64,000 bases of DNA from Drosophila miranda (GCF_003369915.1 NC_046675.1:6138001-6202000); one strand, 5' to 3'. Counted from the stretch's first letter, positions 14,839-25,433 are shown. Translations and numbers: made by a program. The notes: a model not told the origin generated them from the sequence alone.

Positions 14839-16160
14839 GCCGTACACAAGATCTGGAGCCCTGAGGATGAGATCTCCTTTTTCGGAAGACCTTTCAATAG
14901 GCGAAATAATATTTCAGGGGATGCAGCGTCTTCCGAAGATTATAGTGCAAGTTGGTTCAAAAGGTTGCACAATAAAGAAATTCTTACTAATCCTCTAATA
15001 TATCTCTCCAGATATCAGACTCTGAGAAGACATTCCATTGGACTGTATCAGACGGATATCGTGGCCATCATAGCGAGAAACACCGCCCATCTCTCGGCTG
15101 TCACAGAGGCGTGCTTCTTCAAGGGAATCTCACCCCACTCCCTGAACATTACGTATCTGAAAGAAATCAACGAAAACATCAACTAACAACTTATAATCTT
15201 CTGCGACAGATACAAGTATGAAATAGTTCGAGAAGACTCAGCCAAGTCGGATATTAAGAGAGTGACAATGAGTTACCATCCGACGGTCTACATCAGTATT
15301 CAGGAAGTGCTCCAGACTCATGTCTCCAGCCAACTCGTCTCAAATTGGGATATAAATAAACAACAAACCACGGGCCCTCCCAAGGCATTGTCCAACAGCC
15401 GCAAAATTCTCAACGAAAACATGTAAGTATTACACAAAAAGTCAAATGCTGTCAAAAGGTTTACGGATTTGCTTAAAGCATGCATCACCACTACTGATGT
15501 TCAGTACGCATCCAAATCGCTGGAATCACCACAATCAGCAAGGGCATCTTCAGTACGAGTTCTCCGATAGGCCCTTCGGTGCGCATAATCGAGGAGGACA
15601 AGGTCACACGGCGATTGGCAGCAGTCAGGCCTTTGGGGCGCTGCACTTTACAAACTCAGCAAGAACTTCGCCGTCGCTTCGGCTGTGGTTTTTCAGAGTT
15701 AGGCTGTTGCTGCTGTTTCAACTTTAGCTTCGACGAGAAGCCCAATGCTGTGGGTTGAAACTGAAGATTGTCGGCGAATTTGTTGACACTATGGGACCCA
15801 ACGAGGTAGGAGAGTTTTACTTTGACAGTGGAGAGTTCTGGCCCGGCTACTATGGCGACCCGGAGGCGACGAGACTATGGGTGACTTGGGCTATGTGAAT
15901 GACGATAGGTGCGTGTATACGTGTGGAACTTAAGAAGGATCTTCTGAAGTACCGGAGCAATAAATATTATCCTCACGAGCTCGAGTACATAATCTCCCAG
16001 ATGCCTGTTGTTTTAGAGGTCTTGACTGAGGCAAATGGGGACAATTGAATGAACAGAAAGTCGTGGACTACGTATTTCGGCGGTGACCTAATGGTTAAGG
16101 ACTTACCGCGAAATGGCAATGGTAAAACCAATCGAATGGCCACCAAGTAAACTTCCTTCA
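14839..16160 (+). pseudogene. Decayed acyl-CoA synthetase / luciferase-like (ANL superfamily) gene
   Basis: Pieces of an adenylate-forming enzyme can be read in order in changing frames. They are an N-terminal KIWSPEDE region; IIARNTAHLSAV followed by ACFFKGISPHSLN (about 15080-15160), typical of insect acyl-CoA synthetases; a degraded AMP-binding loop TTGPPKALSNSRKIL (about 15365-15410); FNFSFDEKPNAVG then PNEVGEFYF and GYYGDPEATR (about 15720-15880); GDLGYVNDDR (about 15885); and a C-terminal piece with HELEYIISQMPVVLEV then YFGGDLMVKDLPRNGNG (about 15980-16120). In-frame stops (TAA at 15184-15186 and others) and several frameshifts break it. GT-AG-like boundaries, such as catgtaagt near 15420, suggest a DNA-level copy rather than a retrocopy. 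The family is clear; which fly paralogue it derives from is not. Confidence 0.8.
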
Positions 16161-17350
16161 GGCCAAAGGTATTTCATAAGATTGTTATTTTACATGCTGT
16201 TATCGCCTTGGAAAAGGGTCACAAATGCTCTCTTATCCCTGGACTAGTCATCGAAGGAAATATATTTAGCTTGTCGGTGAGGCTATGGCAATTGTTCTTA
16301 CGTTTCTGTCCACGTGTTCCCCTAAGTTTTGTTTCTGTTTATAGTACTCCCTCCTCCTTTCACATGGATACATATACGTATACTATGGAAAATAAATATA
16401 GTACACGTGCGGACGTACCAACATACACAAAGGTTCATCTACGAGTAGTCGCATGAGCGGCATTTGTAACTGGTTTGCTTTTGTTCGAATTACAAGTTGC
16501 ACTTTTGCCCGCCATTTGCTCTTATTGTCGACAATGGCAGGACCTGCGACCAGCACATGGGTATGGTTGTTGCTATTGCCGCTGTGTCAATATCCTGGCA
16601 GCATTGTTATTATTGCAGATGGAACATGCGCCTGCTCGTTAGCTGAAAAGTCGGTAGTTCCAGGGAGAATTGTCTACCCGGTCGATGTCCTTGTTTTCAT
16701 CACCAACTTTGACATTTGATCAACACCATTCAAGGCAGAGGAGCTTTCTGAACGGGGTGTTGGGGTTCAGATTAAAGCTGTTAGCTAGCAATTGGCCTCA
16801 TTTATTCCATTCTGTCTGTCAGGGGGGGCCTGCAACATGCTTTCACTTTAACGAGTGCAATTTCCATTAGCGATGTCCTGCCACCGGGAGGAAATTCGGG
16901 CAAAATTCTGTCAGTTAGCCACTTTAAATGGACCACAAATCGTTTGCTAACAACGCTCGAATTAATGAATTAATTAATTTGATTTACGCTCAATTAAGTA
17001 ATGTCTATTTCGCGCTGCACCGAATCGGAATATACTCATAAATAAATGAGCAGCGGCGGCAGTCGCCAATCATATGAATCTTTTATTCATATTTGTTCGA
17101 GTTCATTCAATTGAAATGTATACTGAACACACTTTTTTGTCGTTTCGGAGGGATTATTATGCAATAATTATGAGCAAACAAGAATCAGCATCAATTTGTT
17201 GTATACAACATACTTTACATTCGATTCAATGAAGATGGATTGTCAGGAAGTTGAGCGGAATTTCCCAGCGTTTAATTAATCAAAGCAGCTTTCCTTGGGT
17301 ACAACCACTCAATAACTGGATTAACTAGCTAAGTACATACTAAATAGCAG
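16161..17350. other. Gene-free interval upstream of the first protease homologue
   Basis: No supported exon was seen. The last 400 bp are AT-rich with many ATTA/TTAATTAA homeodomain-type cores, a composition common in fly upstream regulatory DNA. Confidence 0.5.
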
Positions 17351-17360
17351 CCACTGGGCT

Positions 17361-17367
17361 TATAAAA
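17361..17367 (+). promoter_or_regulatory. TATA box of the protease homologue at 17.4 kb
   Basis: TATAAAA stands 57 bp before the start codon at 17424. An initiator-like TCAATG lies about 30 bp downstream of the box, which fits a TATA-Inr promoter. Confidence 0.65.
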
Positions 17368-17423
17368 GACGCGGCTTGGCTGGGATGCACCTCAATGCTT
17401 GCTGAAGTGCCGAACAGATCAGA

Positions 17424-18335
17424 ATGTTGGTGTTCTACAGTTCTCTGGTTTTACTGGGGACATTGTTCACCTCATTTATTAGTAAATATCGGAAGAGACC
17501 TCCAATTAGATATCAAAATATAGTTTTTTTCGTTTTTGTAGCAATCGAAACATTTACTTTCGAGCAGCAGTGCGGCAAACTGAACGAATCGCAGGTTAGG
17601 AATGGAGAGCGAATCACGGAACTGGACGAACACCCTTGGATCGCCCGGATCGAGTTCACTGACTCCCTGGGAAACCGAGACTTTGGGTGTGTGGGTGCCC
17701 TCATAGGTCCCCGTCATGTCGTCACAGCTGCTCATTGCCTGACTGGTTTCGGTAGAGAGGTCTCGGCAGTAATCCTCGGCGACTGGGACTCCAGCAACGA
17801 CATTACCGAACGGGACTGCAATCCCCAGGACTCGTGTGCACCGCCCCCTCAGCGCATCGACCACAAGACACTAACTCTGCATCCAGACTACACCACCGAC
17901 AAGATCGACAATGACATAGCTGTCATCGAGTTGGCCAGGAACGTGGAAATCTCCAACTATGTTCAGCCCATATGCCTGCCCACAGCCGAAGAAGTTTCAA
18001 GTGGTACCGACGACACAACTCTCCAAGTGTCGGGCTTCTTGACACCTAAAAAACGGGCAATACCTAAGAGAATTAAGATGCCGTTCCAGAAAGTCAGCAC
18101 CGAAGAGTGCCGGAAAAAGGATGGACACAATGTAATAGCTACTTCGAACATTTGCGGGATCACAGACTTTCAGCCCCTGTCAGGGGCTCCTCTCATCGAT
18201 GCCCATGGAGGGGATCCACGTAGGTTCCATCTAGTTGGCGTGGCGGCCGCGGGATTTCCCTCTGAACCGAGTATGCATTTGCATACTAACGTTCATTTGC
18301 ATCGCGATTGGATTCTGCAGAACACCAAAATCTAG
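17424..18335 (+). CDS. Secreted serine-protease homologue, Ser kept but oxyanion hole altered
   Basis: Two exons, 17424-17481 and 17542-18335, are joined across a 60-bp intron (gtaaat...ttttgtag) and give 283 residues. A hydrophobic signal peptide precedes the peptidase S1 fold. The TAAHC motif carries His (about residue 84) and DNDIAV carries Asp (about 144). The active-site loop reads FQPLSGAPL instead of CQGDSGGPL, so Ser (about 233) remains while Gly193 is Pro and Asp194 is Leu in chymotrypsin numbering. A Cys pair in the loop before HPDY resembles easter-like CLIP-protease catalytic domains, but there is no CLIP domain. The activation site is not the usual IVGG. From family knowledge this geometry should not form the oxyanion hole, so inactivity is inferred. 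A poly(A) signal follows the stop. Confidence 0.85.
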   Translation: MLVFYSSLVLLGTLFTSFISKYRKRPPIRYQNIVFFVFVAIETFTFEQQCGKLNESQVRNGERITELDEHPWIARIEFTDSLGNRDFGCVGALIGPRHVVTAAHCLTGFGREVSAVILGDWDSSNDITERDCNPQDSCAPPPQRIDHKTLTLHPDYTTDKIDNDIAVIELARNVEISNYVQPICLPTAEEVSSGTDDTTLQVSGFLTPKKRAIPKRIKMPFQKVSTEECRKKDGHNVIATSNICGITDFQPLSGAPLIDAHGGDPRRFHLVGVAAAGFPSEPSMHLHTNVHLHRDWILQNTKI

Positions 18336-18394
18336 CCACTGTTTAAATATCCCTTATGGCGGTCTTGCTGGGTTTTTCGACAGGTTGATTTATG

Positions 18395-18400
18395 AATAAA
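18395..18400 (+). terminator. Poly(A) signal AATAAA
   Basis: AATAAA lies 60 bp after the stop codon of the protease homologue ending at 18335. Confidence 0.7.
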
Positions 18401-18409
18401 GCAAAAATC

Positions 18410-19200
18410 GCCTGACGACTCCTGAATTTTGGGATTTCTTTCCACCGCTAATAGATTGAAAATTCTTTGAGGTTATTTACACAAAAGTTACCCCATTTCT
18501 GACCCGAACCCGAACGCATAAATTACAAGGAAACCCAAAACACAGTTGGGGACCGCACCTTTGGGCTGTCGCCTGCCCCGAAATTGGATTCTTTTAGCCA
18601 CCCACCGCTTTCGGTGCTTCATGCTGCTTTCTGCTTTCTGTTTTTTGGGTAAATGCAGTTTTCGGCACTTGGTTGGCGCCAAAAACCGTAAGTACATATC
18701 AGCATGGCATAATTTATATTTCTCACTCCCTGCCCCACCCCCAACCTGCAAGTCGAGCGAACTCCTTCGTTATCGAGAGCAAGCAACCGAGCAGCAGTCG
18801 TAGGAATATGGAAATGTGCAAACAGCTGCAGCCATAAATTCCGGTCTGTGCCAGGTCGGGCAGGGGAAGAAACGAATCGAAGCACTTGAACAAGTGGAGT
18901 AATAGATTTGGTTTGCCATTCGAATCACTGCTAATTGTCGACACCCGCTCCGCAGCGGGCAGGGTACTCTGAGCAGCTGGGGGACTCCATGAAGTCATCA
19001 CGAAGGGTCCTGTCAAACAGCGTGATTCAGCGTTTCCAATGATTAATGAGCCATAAAATGCAAAGTTCGGTTGCATGAACCCCCTTACCTTTGCGATTCC
19101 AGTCGGTCTGGCAGCACTGACAAGTTACAGCAAAATCAAAACATCAGAAATTTTAAAACGTCATAGTGGCTTGTATCCAATTTCGATAGAATAACAATAA
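18410..19200. other. Intergenic spacer
   Basis: I see no convincing exon. The short open frames on both strands overlap each other and lack protein character. The 3' part probably holds the promoter and 5' UTR of the FAM174-type gene, but no clear core motif was found. Confidence 0.5.
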
Positions 19201-19211
19201 GATAAGAACAA

Positions 19212-19823
19212 ATGCACTTCCGGGGATCTTCCATCGCGGCCACAGCCATCTGGTTGTTTGTGCTGATGTTGGTGCAACAGCAGAGTGACGCAGCAGTGTC
19301 GGCAGCATCCACGAATGGCACAAAGCCCGTTCCGATATCGGAGCTAAGTGCACCGGCTGCAATTCCGAAAGCGGTAAAGTCAGATGATGCAGTGCCCGTG
19401 CCCAATCAAAAGGATGCTGATGTCATCATTGCTGAGAAGCCTGCGCTAACTTTGAAGGAACAACCCAAGGAGCCAGAGCGGCCAGCTGACCCAAAATCTC
19501 GGGCCGAGCCCAAGTTATCGCCATCCTCCAGTTTGCCTGTGGAGGATGCTCGCATCGAGCACTCTAGCATGGGCAATGAAATGGATTTTCCGGGACAAGC
19601 CGTCGTCTACGTTCTGGTGGCAATAACAAGTTCCGCCATTTTTCTACTTGTGTTGCGTGTCTATCAAATGCGATTAACACGAGCAGAGCGCAAATATGGG
19701 GTACAAGGCGACAGGACCAATCAAGAGCTAACATCACTTCCCATGGCCATCGAGGATGTCAACAGCGACGAGGAGGACCACATCGTGTTCGAGGTCAATC
19801 GCCAGAATATACGTATATTATGA
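19212..19823 (+). CDS. FAM174-family single-pass membrane protein
   Basis: An intronless frame of 203 residues starts at an ATG preceded by acaa. Residues 1-28 form a signal peptide. Residues 30-120 are Ala/Pro/Glu/Lys-rich and look disordered. Residues about 128-150 form one transmembrane helix (VVYVLVAITSSAIFLLVLRVYQ). The short cytoplasmic tail carries RKYGV, then NQELTSLPM and an acidic DEEDHIVFEV stretch. The RKYGV plus acidic-tail arrangement after a single helix is the signature of the FAM174 family of small type I membrane proteins. Their molecular role is poorly known, and nothing in the sequence adds to it. The gene lies between two protease homologues with no sign of shared control. 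Confidence 0.8.
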   Translation: MHFRGSSIAATAIWLFVLMLVQQQSDAAVSAASTNGTKPVPISELSAPAAIPKAVKSDDAVPVPNQKDADVIIAEKPALTLKEQPKEPERPADPKSRAEPKLSPSSSLPVEDARIEHSSMGNEMDFPGQAVVYVLVAITSSAIFLLVLRVYQMRLTRAERKYGVQGDRTNQELTSLPMAIEDVNSDEEDHIVFEVNRQNIRIL

Positions 19824-20152
19824 AACGGCTAACACAAGAACACGGCAAACAGATATTTGGTCGCCACACCATTCTCAACACTTCTCAGCAAACTTGCCTT
19901 CTTAGCTGGTCTCATTGTAGAATTACGTCTTAGTCGCTAGCTAACTATGCAAATTGCCTGATTCCCTACTTGGTAACAACTGAGTTTTCTGTAACTTTCT
20001 CCCACAGATGGTTCCAATTTAACGAATCAAAAGAAAAAAAACCATTTGTGATAACTTTAACGATATATGAATATGTCTGTAAGAATATATTGTAGAAGAC
20101 AGACGCTGAAGCGCTGAAAGCATGGCAATCTCGTTCTACGGATGCTTTCTCC

Positions 20153-20158
20153 AATAAA
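20153..20158 (+). terminator. Candidate poly(A) signal of the FAM174-type gene
   Basis: The first AATAAA downstream of the stop at 19823 would give a 3' UTR of roughly 350 bp. Confidence 0.45.
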
Positions 20159-20210
20159 TGGTATATTAAATGTTGCGCGCCAGAACACGCAAAAAACCAA
20201 ATCTCTTGCT

Positions 20211-20230
20211 CTCTCTCTCTCTCTCTCTCT
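20211..20230. repeat. (CT)n tract
   Basis: This is an almost pure CT/GA dinucleotide run, which can also serve as GAGA-factor sites. Confidence 0.85.
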
Positions 20231-20239
20231 ACGGAAGCC

Positions 20240-20912
20240 CAGCACGCAAAACACATGCTCAGCAGATCAGAATGAACAGGACCAGCCCCCAAATGTTCAT
20301 GGCATTTTTATTGCAGCTCGTAAAACACAAATTGAGACAACATGAAGTGCGTGCGGCAATTACAGGCAATTAAATTTGTAAATGCATGAAATGTGTTTCT
20401 AAACGCCTGTAGCATTTCTACGAAGTGGATTATCGAAGTTCATTTCTCAAGAAAATGATGCCAACGCCTTTGTAGGGCTACGCAGCTCAATAATTAATAG
20501 ATTACAGCCAGTGATGCAGCAGTAAAGTAAAACCTTATTATTGTTTGTTGTTTGCACATTGTAAGCTGCATTCATATGTATACATACATATTCTCTCGCA
20601 CTGCAGCTGCCTATGCAGCCGTTCTCTCGCGTCTTTCATTGTTTCTTCCGCCTTTTCTTTCGCTCTCTCGATCTGACGCGCTCTCGCTGATCAATTCGAC
20701 CAGCCTGCCGAGCTAATCATCCAACAGACCCGTCGTGCTCTCTTCGTTGGCCTAACTCGTACCTTTCGCTGTCCCTTCGACTCTGTATCGCACTAAATAC
20801 CTATACATACGCTGCTGACAAAGCTCAGCAGCTCAACAGCCTTCTCATCGTCAATTCAGTTGTTATCCAACCCCACGAGAGAGCAGAGCGGATCGGAGCA
20901 GACAAGTGCAAT
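20240..20912. other. Upstream region of the second protease homologue
   Basis: There is no exon. The segment 20590-20700 is unusually dense in ctctcgc and cgctctc motifs (GAGA-type sites), unlike the rest of the spacer. Confidence 0.5.
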
Positions 20913-21755
20913 ATGTATTCATCCAGATCAGTCCCTATTTTCTTGATATTATCTTTTATTACGCTGAGAAGTATGTTTTGATTACGCGGTTGAGGCTTTA
21001 TTAATATATGTACATGCATATACGTTTTTTTTACAGATGCAGCATTGGCCAGCAAAAGATTTGATTGTGTAAATGCATTAACCAATGATACGGAATCGAT
21101 TGGAAAGATTATGTATTACAGTCCAAATTTCGACTACCTGTATCACTGCTCTGGCGTTGCTATCACCATTCGCCACATCCTGACGCCGGCGCACTGTGTG
21201 ATGTGGAAGCCCCAAAAGGACTACAGGTTCAGGACTAAAAATAAAATACACCCCATCAGCCAGATTTTCATTCATCCGAAATACACTTTGGACCGCTCTG
21301 ACAACAATATCGCAATACTACAGCTGGAAGGCGATCTTAACATGGCATCCGGCCTGTCTCTTGCCGAGGACGTAGACCCCGGTTCCCTGATCGCACGGCG
21401 CTTCGATGTGGTGACCTTAGGTCAGGGCAAAAGTGGAACACGGAGCCATCGAACAACTAAAATTACGAGTCAGGCCTACTGCCAGCGCAAATTCGAGGGT
21501 CTGGCCATAACGGAGCTTGAGGTGTGCGCACACATCCCGACAGACAGCCCCGTGTTGGCAGGTTCGCCCTTGGTGGGCATCAAAATGGAGAACGGCACTG
21601 GGGCATGCAACCTTTTGGGGATTTCTCTGCATGGCTTGGCTAAGAACAATCCGCAAATGCCGACCCTATTCGCACTCATTTCAACGCACAGGCAGTGGAT
21701 TGAAGAGATAACTAGTTATAATTACACCAAGTCGAGCATACAGAGAGAGAGCTAA
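20913..21755 (+). CDS. Secreted serine-protease homologue lacking Asp and Ser
   Basis: Exon 20913-20970 joins exon 21037-21755 across a 66-bp intron (gtatgt...tttacag) and gives 258 residues. The splice supplies the ATG and the signal peptide (VPIFLILSFITL); without it the frame has no ATG near its start. The S1 fold is reduced. TPAHC keeps His (about 72), the Asp position is Asn in DNNIAIL (about 110), and the Ser loop reads VLAGSPLVG, with Ala in place of Ser (about 194). The usual C-terminal helix ending in W is present (HRQWIEEI). No CLIP domain or canonical activation site is seen. It must be catalytically dead; a cofactor or binding role is inferred. It lies 136 bp before the start codon of the next homologue in the same direction, which points to tandem duplication. 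Confidence 0.85.
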
Positions 21756-21891
21756 AAATATGTACATATATGACATTATATGCAAAGCCCTGCGGTTCGA
21801 TAAACTTTAATCAGCGGTTCAGAGACTGCGAATGATTCAATCAATTCAGTCTTTGTTGGGTCGACGTCCTATTCACAGCTCACACAACGAG

Positions 21892-22777
21892 ATGCCGGGA
21901 TCTAGGGTATTCGTATTTGTGAACTCTATTGTTCTATCCGTGCTAGGTAAGATGACCAAGGTTCTTGAGACGACACCAATTAAATTCCTCCTTCCTGAAC
22001 TCAGCCATTGCGGTAGTGTGTGAAGAGGAAGCATGTGGCAGACTGGATGAGAGACAGCTCTACACGAACAAGGTGTACGCCGAGCAGGATGAGCAGCCAT
22101 GGCTGGGTCGTCTTGTCTATAAGAACAGTAGTGAGGCATTCATATTTCATTGCGTAGCCGTGCTCCTCAATGCCCGGCATGCCCTGACCCCCGCCAGCTG
22201 TTTCTATCGAAACAAAAAACCACACACGCCCTATGCGGTTCTGTTCGACACTTCCGACTGTGAGTCCAGCACACACATAAAAATGTTCTCGATTGAAAAG
22301 TTTATTGTGCATCCCGACTACAATATCAACACACTTGGGGATGACCTGGCTGCTATCAGACTGGATCGCGATGTACCCTTCTCTATCTTTGCTCAGCCCA
22401 TTTGCATGCCACAGCCCTGGGAAGGTCCAACTACTTTTGTTGCAACTAACGTGGACCTGATTGGTTACGATGGGCAAGACGGCAAGAAAATGCATAGCCG
22501 CCGCATCAAGACTTATGCGAACATTCGCGATAAGCAGTTTTGTAAGAAAAGCTACGAGTTAATCACGGAGCATCAGATGTGCGGACATGTTGAAGGAGCG
22601 GATCTGCAGTATGGGTCGGCTTTGGTAGGCGTTCGTGTGGAGAACGGCGTGCCCAAAAACTACTATCTTATCGGCAATTTGATCGGCAGATTTGAATCAT
22701 ACCTCGAAGCGCCATACCTGTTTATGTTTATTGCCCCATACAGTGATTGGATTTTGGATAATATTCAGGCAATTTGA
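21892..22777 (+). CDS. Secreted serine-protease homologue lacking His and Ser
   Basis: Exon 21892-21946 joins exon 22005-22777 across a 58-bp intron (gtaaga...aactcag) and gives 275 residues. The signal peptide is FVFVNSIVLSVLAIAVV. The mature N-terminus has EACGRLDERQLY, the CG-X-L form shared with the homologues at 17.4 and 39.5 kb. In the S1 fold the His motif reads TPASC (Ser at about 83), Asp is kept in GDDLAAI (about 132), and the Ser loop reads LQYGSALVG with Tyr in place of Ser (about 221). The protein cannot be a protease. The intron position and phase (phase 1, right after the signal peptide) match the neighbour upstream and the one at 17.4 kb, which supports common descent. Confidence 0.85.
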
Positions 22778-22888
22778 TTTTATATATATTTTTTTAATAT
22801 TTATTTTTATTTGAAACACTTTTTGAATGTAAAGAGGAATCCATATATAGAGGACGTATATCACAAAGAGCATAGTGTGTAAATTTCA

Positions 22889-22894
22889 AATAAA
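22889..22894 (+). terminator. Poly(A) signal AATAAA
   Basis: AATAAA lies 112 bp after the stop codon of the protease homologue ending at 22777. Confidence 0.6.
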
Positions 22895-22909
22895 ACTAAC
22901 ATTTCCATC

Positions 22910-24380
22910 GAAAATTGGCTAAATGTTCGATATACATATGGAGCTATGCATAGTCCATTATAAAATAATCAGCTTTCCAAAACACATACCAAAAAGTGTG
23001 CAAACGGGTTCAATTTATTCGAAAGAATAAATGATTATGTTTACATTTTGTACCAGCAAAAATAGGACATTGAAATTCCATTTAAAAATAACCATCTCCG
23101 ACCATGTTTGTGAGTTTGTGCATCTCCCCGTTCCGAACCCCCTTAGAACATTCTTAGATTTTAAGCTGCTCAGCAAAATTTTCAATCAGCTTAATACACG
23201 CTTGGGCTGCCATAAATGCATTCATCACAATATGACCATACCCTTTGTTTCCATGCGTCTTTCACCTGAGAAAATGATATCTGCAGGAGGTGCACCCATC
23301 CGCTGCCCAGCCCACCTATTGATGTGCCACCCACTTCATATTGATTATAATTAGTTCGACTCCTCCTCACCTCGTCGCTGAAATTGTTGTGTTATCGCAC
23401 GGTGGCAGCATTCAGAACTCCAAACAACTTATAAGCTTATTACTCGCTGGGGCATACATAAATGCATCAATCCCTAAATGGTCAACGAGCATGGAGCAGA
23501 AACACACACATAGTCCTGTCGCTAACAAAAGGACATCTGAAGAAGTTGCAGGAGCCAATCTAGGCAAAGAGGTTCCTTGGACTAAACAAAATATTTGCGG
23601 TCTCTCCGAAGTGAGGTTTGAGGTGTACGGTGAGGCTTGTAGCTGCTGTGAGGTGGCCTAGGATTTTTGGAGTCCGCCGAAAATTAGGCACCGTCTAACG
23701 AGCGGCAAGACAAAAATTCTCTTTAATAGTTGGCAAAGAGGGCGAGGGATCAGAGAGTGGGTCAGAGCCAGGTCAAACTTCCTCATCGAAGAAAAGCGGG
23801 TTCGAAGTAGAAGTTCGACATTGTCATTGGGACGCCGTTGCAGCATTCCAAGCTTGGTCGACAGCGTTAAATGGTGTTCAACAAGTACCCTCTAAAGTGG
23901 CAGAATGATTATAATATTCAAAAAGAGAGAGAAACCCATTGAAACCAATAGGTGAAATATATCCCTGACAGTGAAGCGTTAGTTAGTGATATACACACTT
24001 TCGACGAGGCACCCGTTTGGGTAAGTTAAGATAAAGAAACCGAGCGAAAGTGTATAAATGTGTGTTCCATGTGTGTGGAATTTGCCCTAGGTTGGAATTT
24101 GGAGGAGGTCCGTCTTCCGGGACAACCAGCTGGAGTTTAAAAAAATTCGCCGGAGCTTTGGGTCGTCGCTTTGGAGCACTTTGGCGAGCAAGAGAGGAGA
24201 GGCCAACTAGTGCCCGGCAGACGGCAGCCGCATCGGTTTGATACATCGCTCCGCGTGGGCGTCTATACCCCGTGCGTAGGGGAGGAGGCAGAAGAAAAAA
24301 CTGTTTTGCAGATAGCGGCAATTAGTGGCAGATCAAAAAGAAATTTGACACAGAAATCCAGCCTATTCCAATAGAAACAA
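22910..24380. other. Intergenic spacer before the DINE-1 element
   Basis: Open frames of 60-112 codons exist on both strands, but none has splice partners, recognisable motifs or consistent codon use. I see no supported gene. Upstream exons of the orphan 3' exon at 25.1 kb could lie here; none was found. Confidence 0.45.
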
Positions 24381-24389
24381 AAAAAACGA

Positions 24390-25018
24390 GGGGGAACGTT
24401 GTGAGTTACTGCGGACACCGCAACTCTACAGTTATACCCGATACTAAGTCAGTATGGCTCTCCTCCGGCAGAAGCCGCTAATATTAAACGACACGACAAA
24501 GAGTGCGAGAGAGACAGAAAATCAGTCTGAGCGTGACGTCGGGCGCTGCGTAGCCACTGGCAGGCAGGGGGTGGGGCGAAATTTTGAGATATACGTTTTA
24601 AAGTGAGATCTAACAGGAGTGCGGATACCAAATTTGGTTACTCTAGCCTTAATAGTCTCTGAGATTTGTGGATGCCCCAGATTTTCGTCCTTTGCGGGGG
24701 CGGAAGGGGGTGTGGCGAAATTTTGACATAAAACGGTCAAGGTCCGATATCACAGGAGTGTGGATAACAAATTTGGTTGCTCTAGCTCTTATAGTCTTTG
24801 AGCACTAGGCGCTGAAGAGGACGGACAGACGGACAGACGGACGGACGGACGGACGGACAGACGGACAGACAGACATGGCTCAATCCACTCGGCTATTGAT
24901 ACTGATCAAGAATATATATACTTTATGGGGTCGGAAACGATTCCTTCTGGACGTTACACACATCCACTTTTACCACAAATCTAATATACCCCAATACTTT
25001 GAGTATCGGGTATAATTA
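24390..25018. mobile_element. DINE-1 / mini-me (INE-1-type) non-autonomous Helitron-like element
   Basis: TATACCCGATACT at 24433-24445 is matched in inverted form by AGTATCGGGTATA at 25002-25014. Before the 3' end there is a (GACR)n tract, equivalent to the (GTCY)n microsatellite of mini-me elements, then a conserved core around catggctcaatccactcgg, then a short TA-rich run and the block ctttatggggtcggaaacg. This order (GTCY repeat, core, TA run, terminal palindrome) is the published layout of mini-me, which belongs to the DINE-1 group. The outer ends are approximate. It has no coding capacity. Confidence 0.85.
24819..24875. repeat. (GACR)n tetranucleotide microsatellite inside DINE-1
   Basis: About a dozen GACG/GACA units form the internal microsatellite of the DINE-1 element. 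Confidence 0.9.
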
Positions 25019-25117
25019 GTGAATATAAGTAAAAAAAGTTAAAATTAACAAATGTTAAGATAAAAAAAACACGTTGAATGTATGTAAATTTATCTAGGTT
25101 TATTCCTGCGTCAACAG

Positions 25118-25315
25118 TTGAAGGTCCTGAGCGTCATCGACAACCAGACCTACGAGCCCCTCAAGGAGGTCACCATTGGCGGCATCATTGTATTCCAGCA
25201 CAGCGGCAAAGTTGAGGAACAGGAACTCGTCGAACCCGTGGCTGCCTTCGGTCCAATGAACGATGAGGAGAAGGAGCCCGAGCCCCCAGAGCCCTTCGAA
25301 TACATTGAAGACTAA
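25118..25315 (+). CDS. Orphan 3'-terminal exon, product not recognised
   Basis: A 66-codon frame follows a good acceptor (ttcctgcgtcaacag) and ends in TAA. It has no ATG of its own at the start, so it is read as a last exon. Unlike the surrounding AT-rich DNA it shows strong codon bias (GTC, CTG, AGC, ATC, GAC, GAG), which argues for past or present translation. The protein has a compact N-terminal part (VLSVIDNQTYEPLKEVTIGGIIVFQ) and an acidic, Pro-rich tail ending PFEYIED. I do not recognise the family. A poly(A) signal follows at 25434. Upstream exons were not found; the DINE-1 copy ends 100 bp upstream, so the gene may be cut by it, or carry it in its intron. Confidence 0.5.
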   Translation: MKVLSVIDNQTYEPLKEVTIGGIIVFQHSGKVEEQELVEPVAAFGPMNDEEKEPEPPEPFEYIED

Positions 25316-25433
25316 ATGGGCATGTTGTTCGTCATTATTTAAGTATATTTGTTTTGAATTTTCAGTTTTGGTATAAGTATATCTACTAAACACAAATAAT
25401 TGCATACGCCGATTTAACGCTAATCCTAATTGT

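Noticed and set aside
14604-14897. 97-codon minus-strand frame with a hydrophobic segment
   Set aside because: It overlaps the start of the acyl-CoA synthetase remnant on the other strand, lacks splice partners and shows no recognisable motif.
23790-23815. Sequence gggttcgaa resembling a tRNA T-loop
   Set aside because: No acceptor stem, D-arm or anticodon arm can be formed around it.
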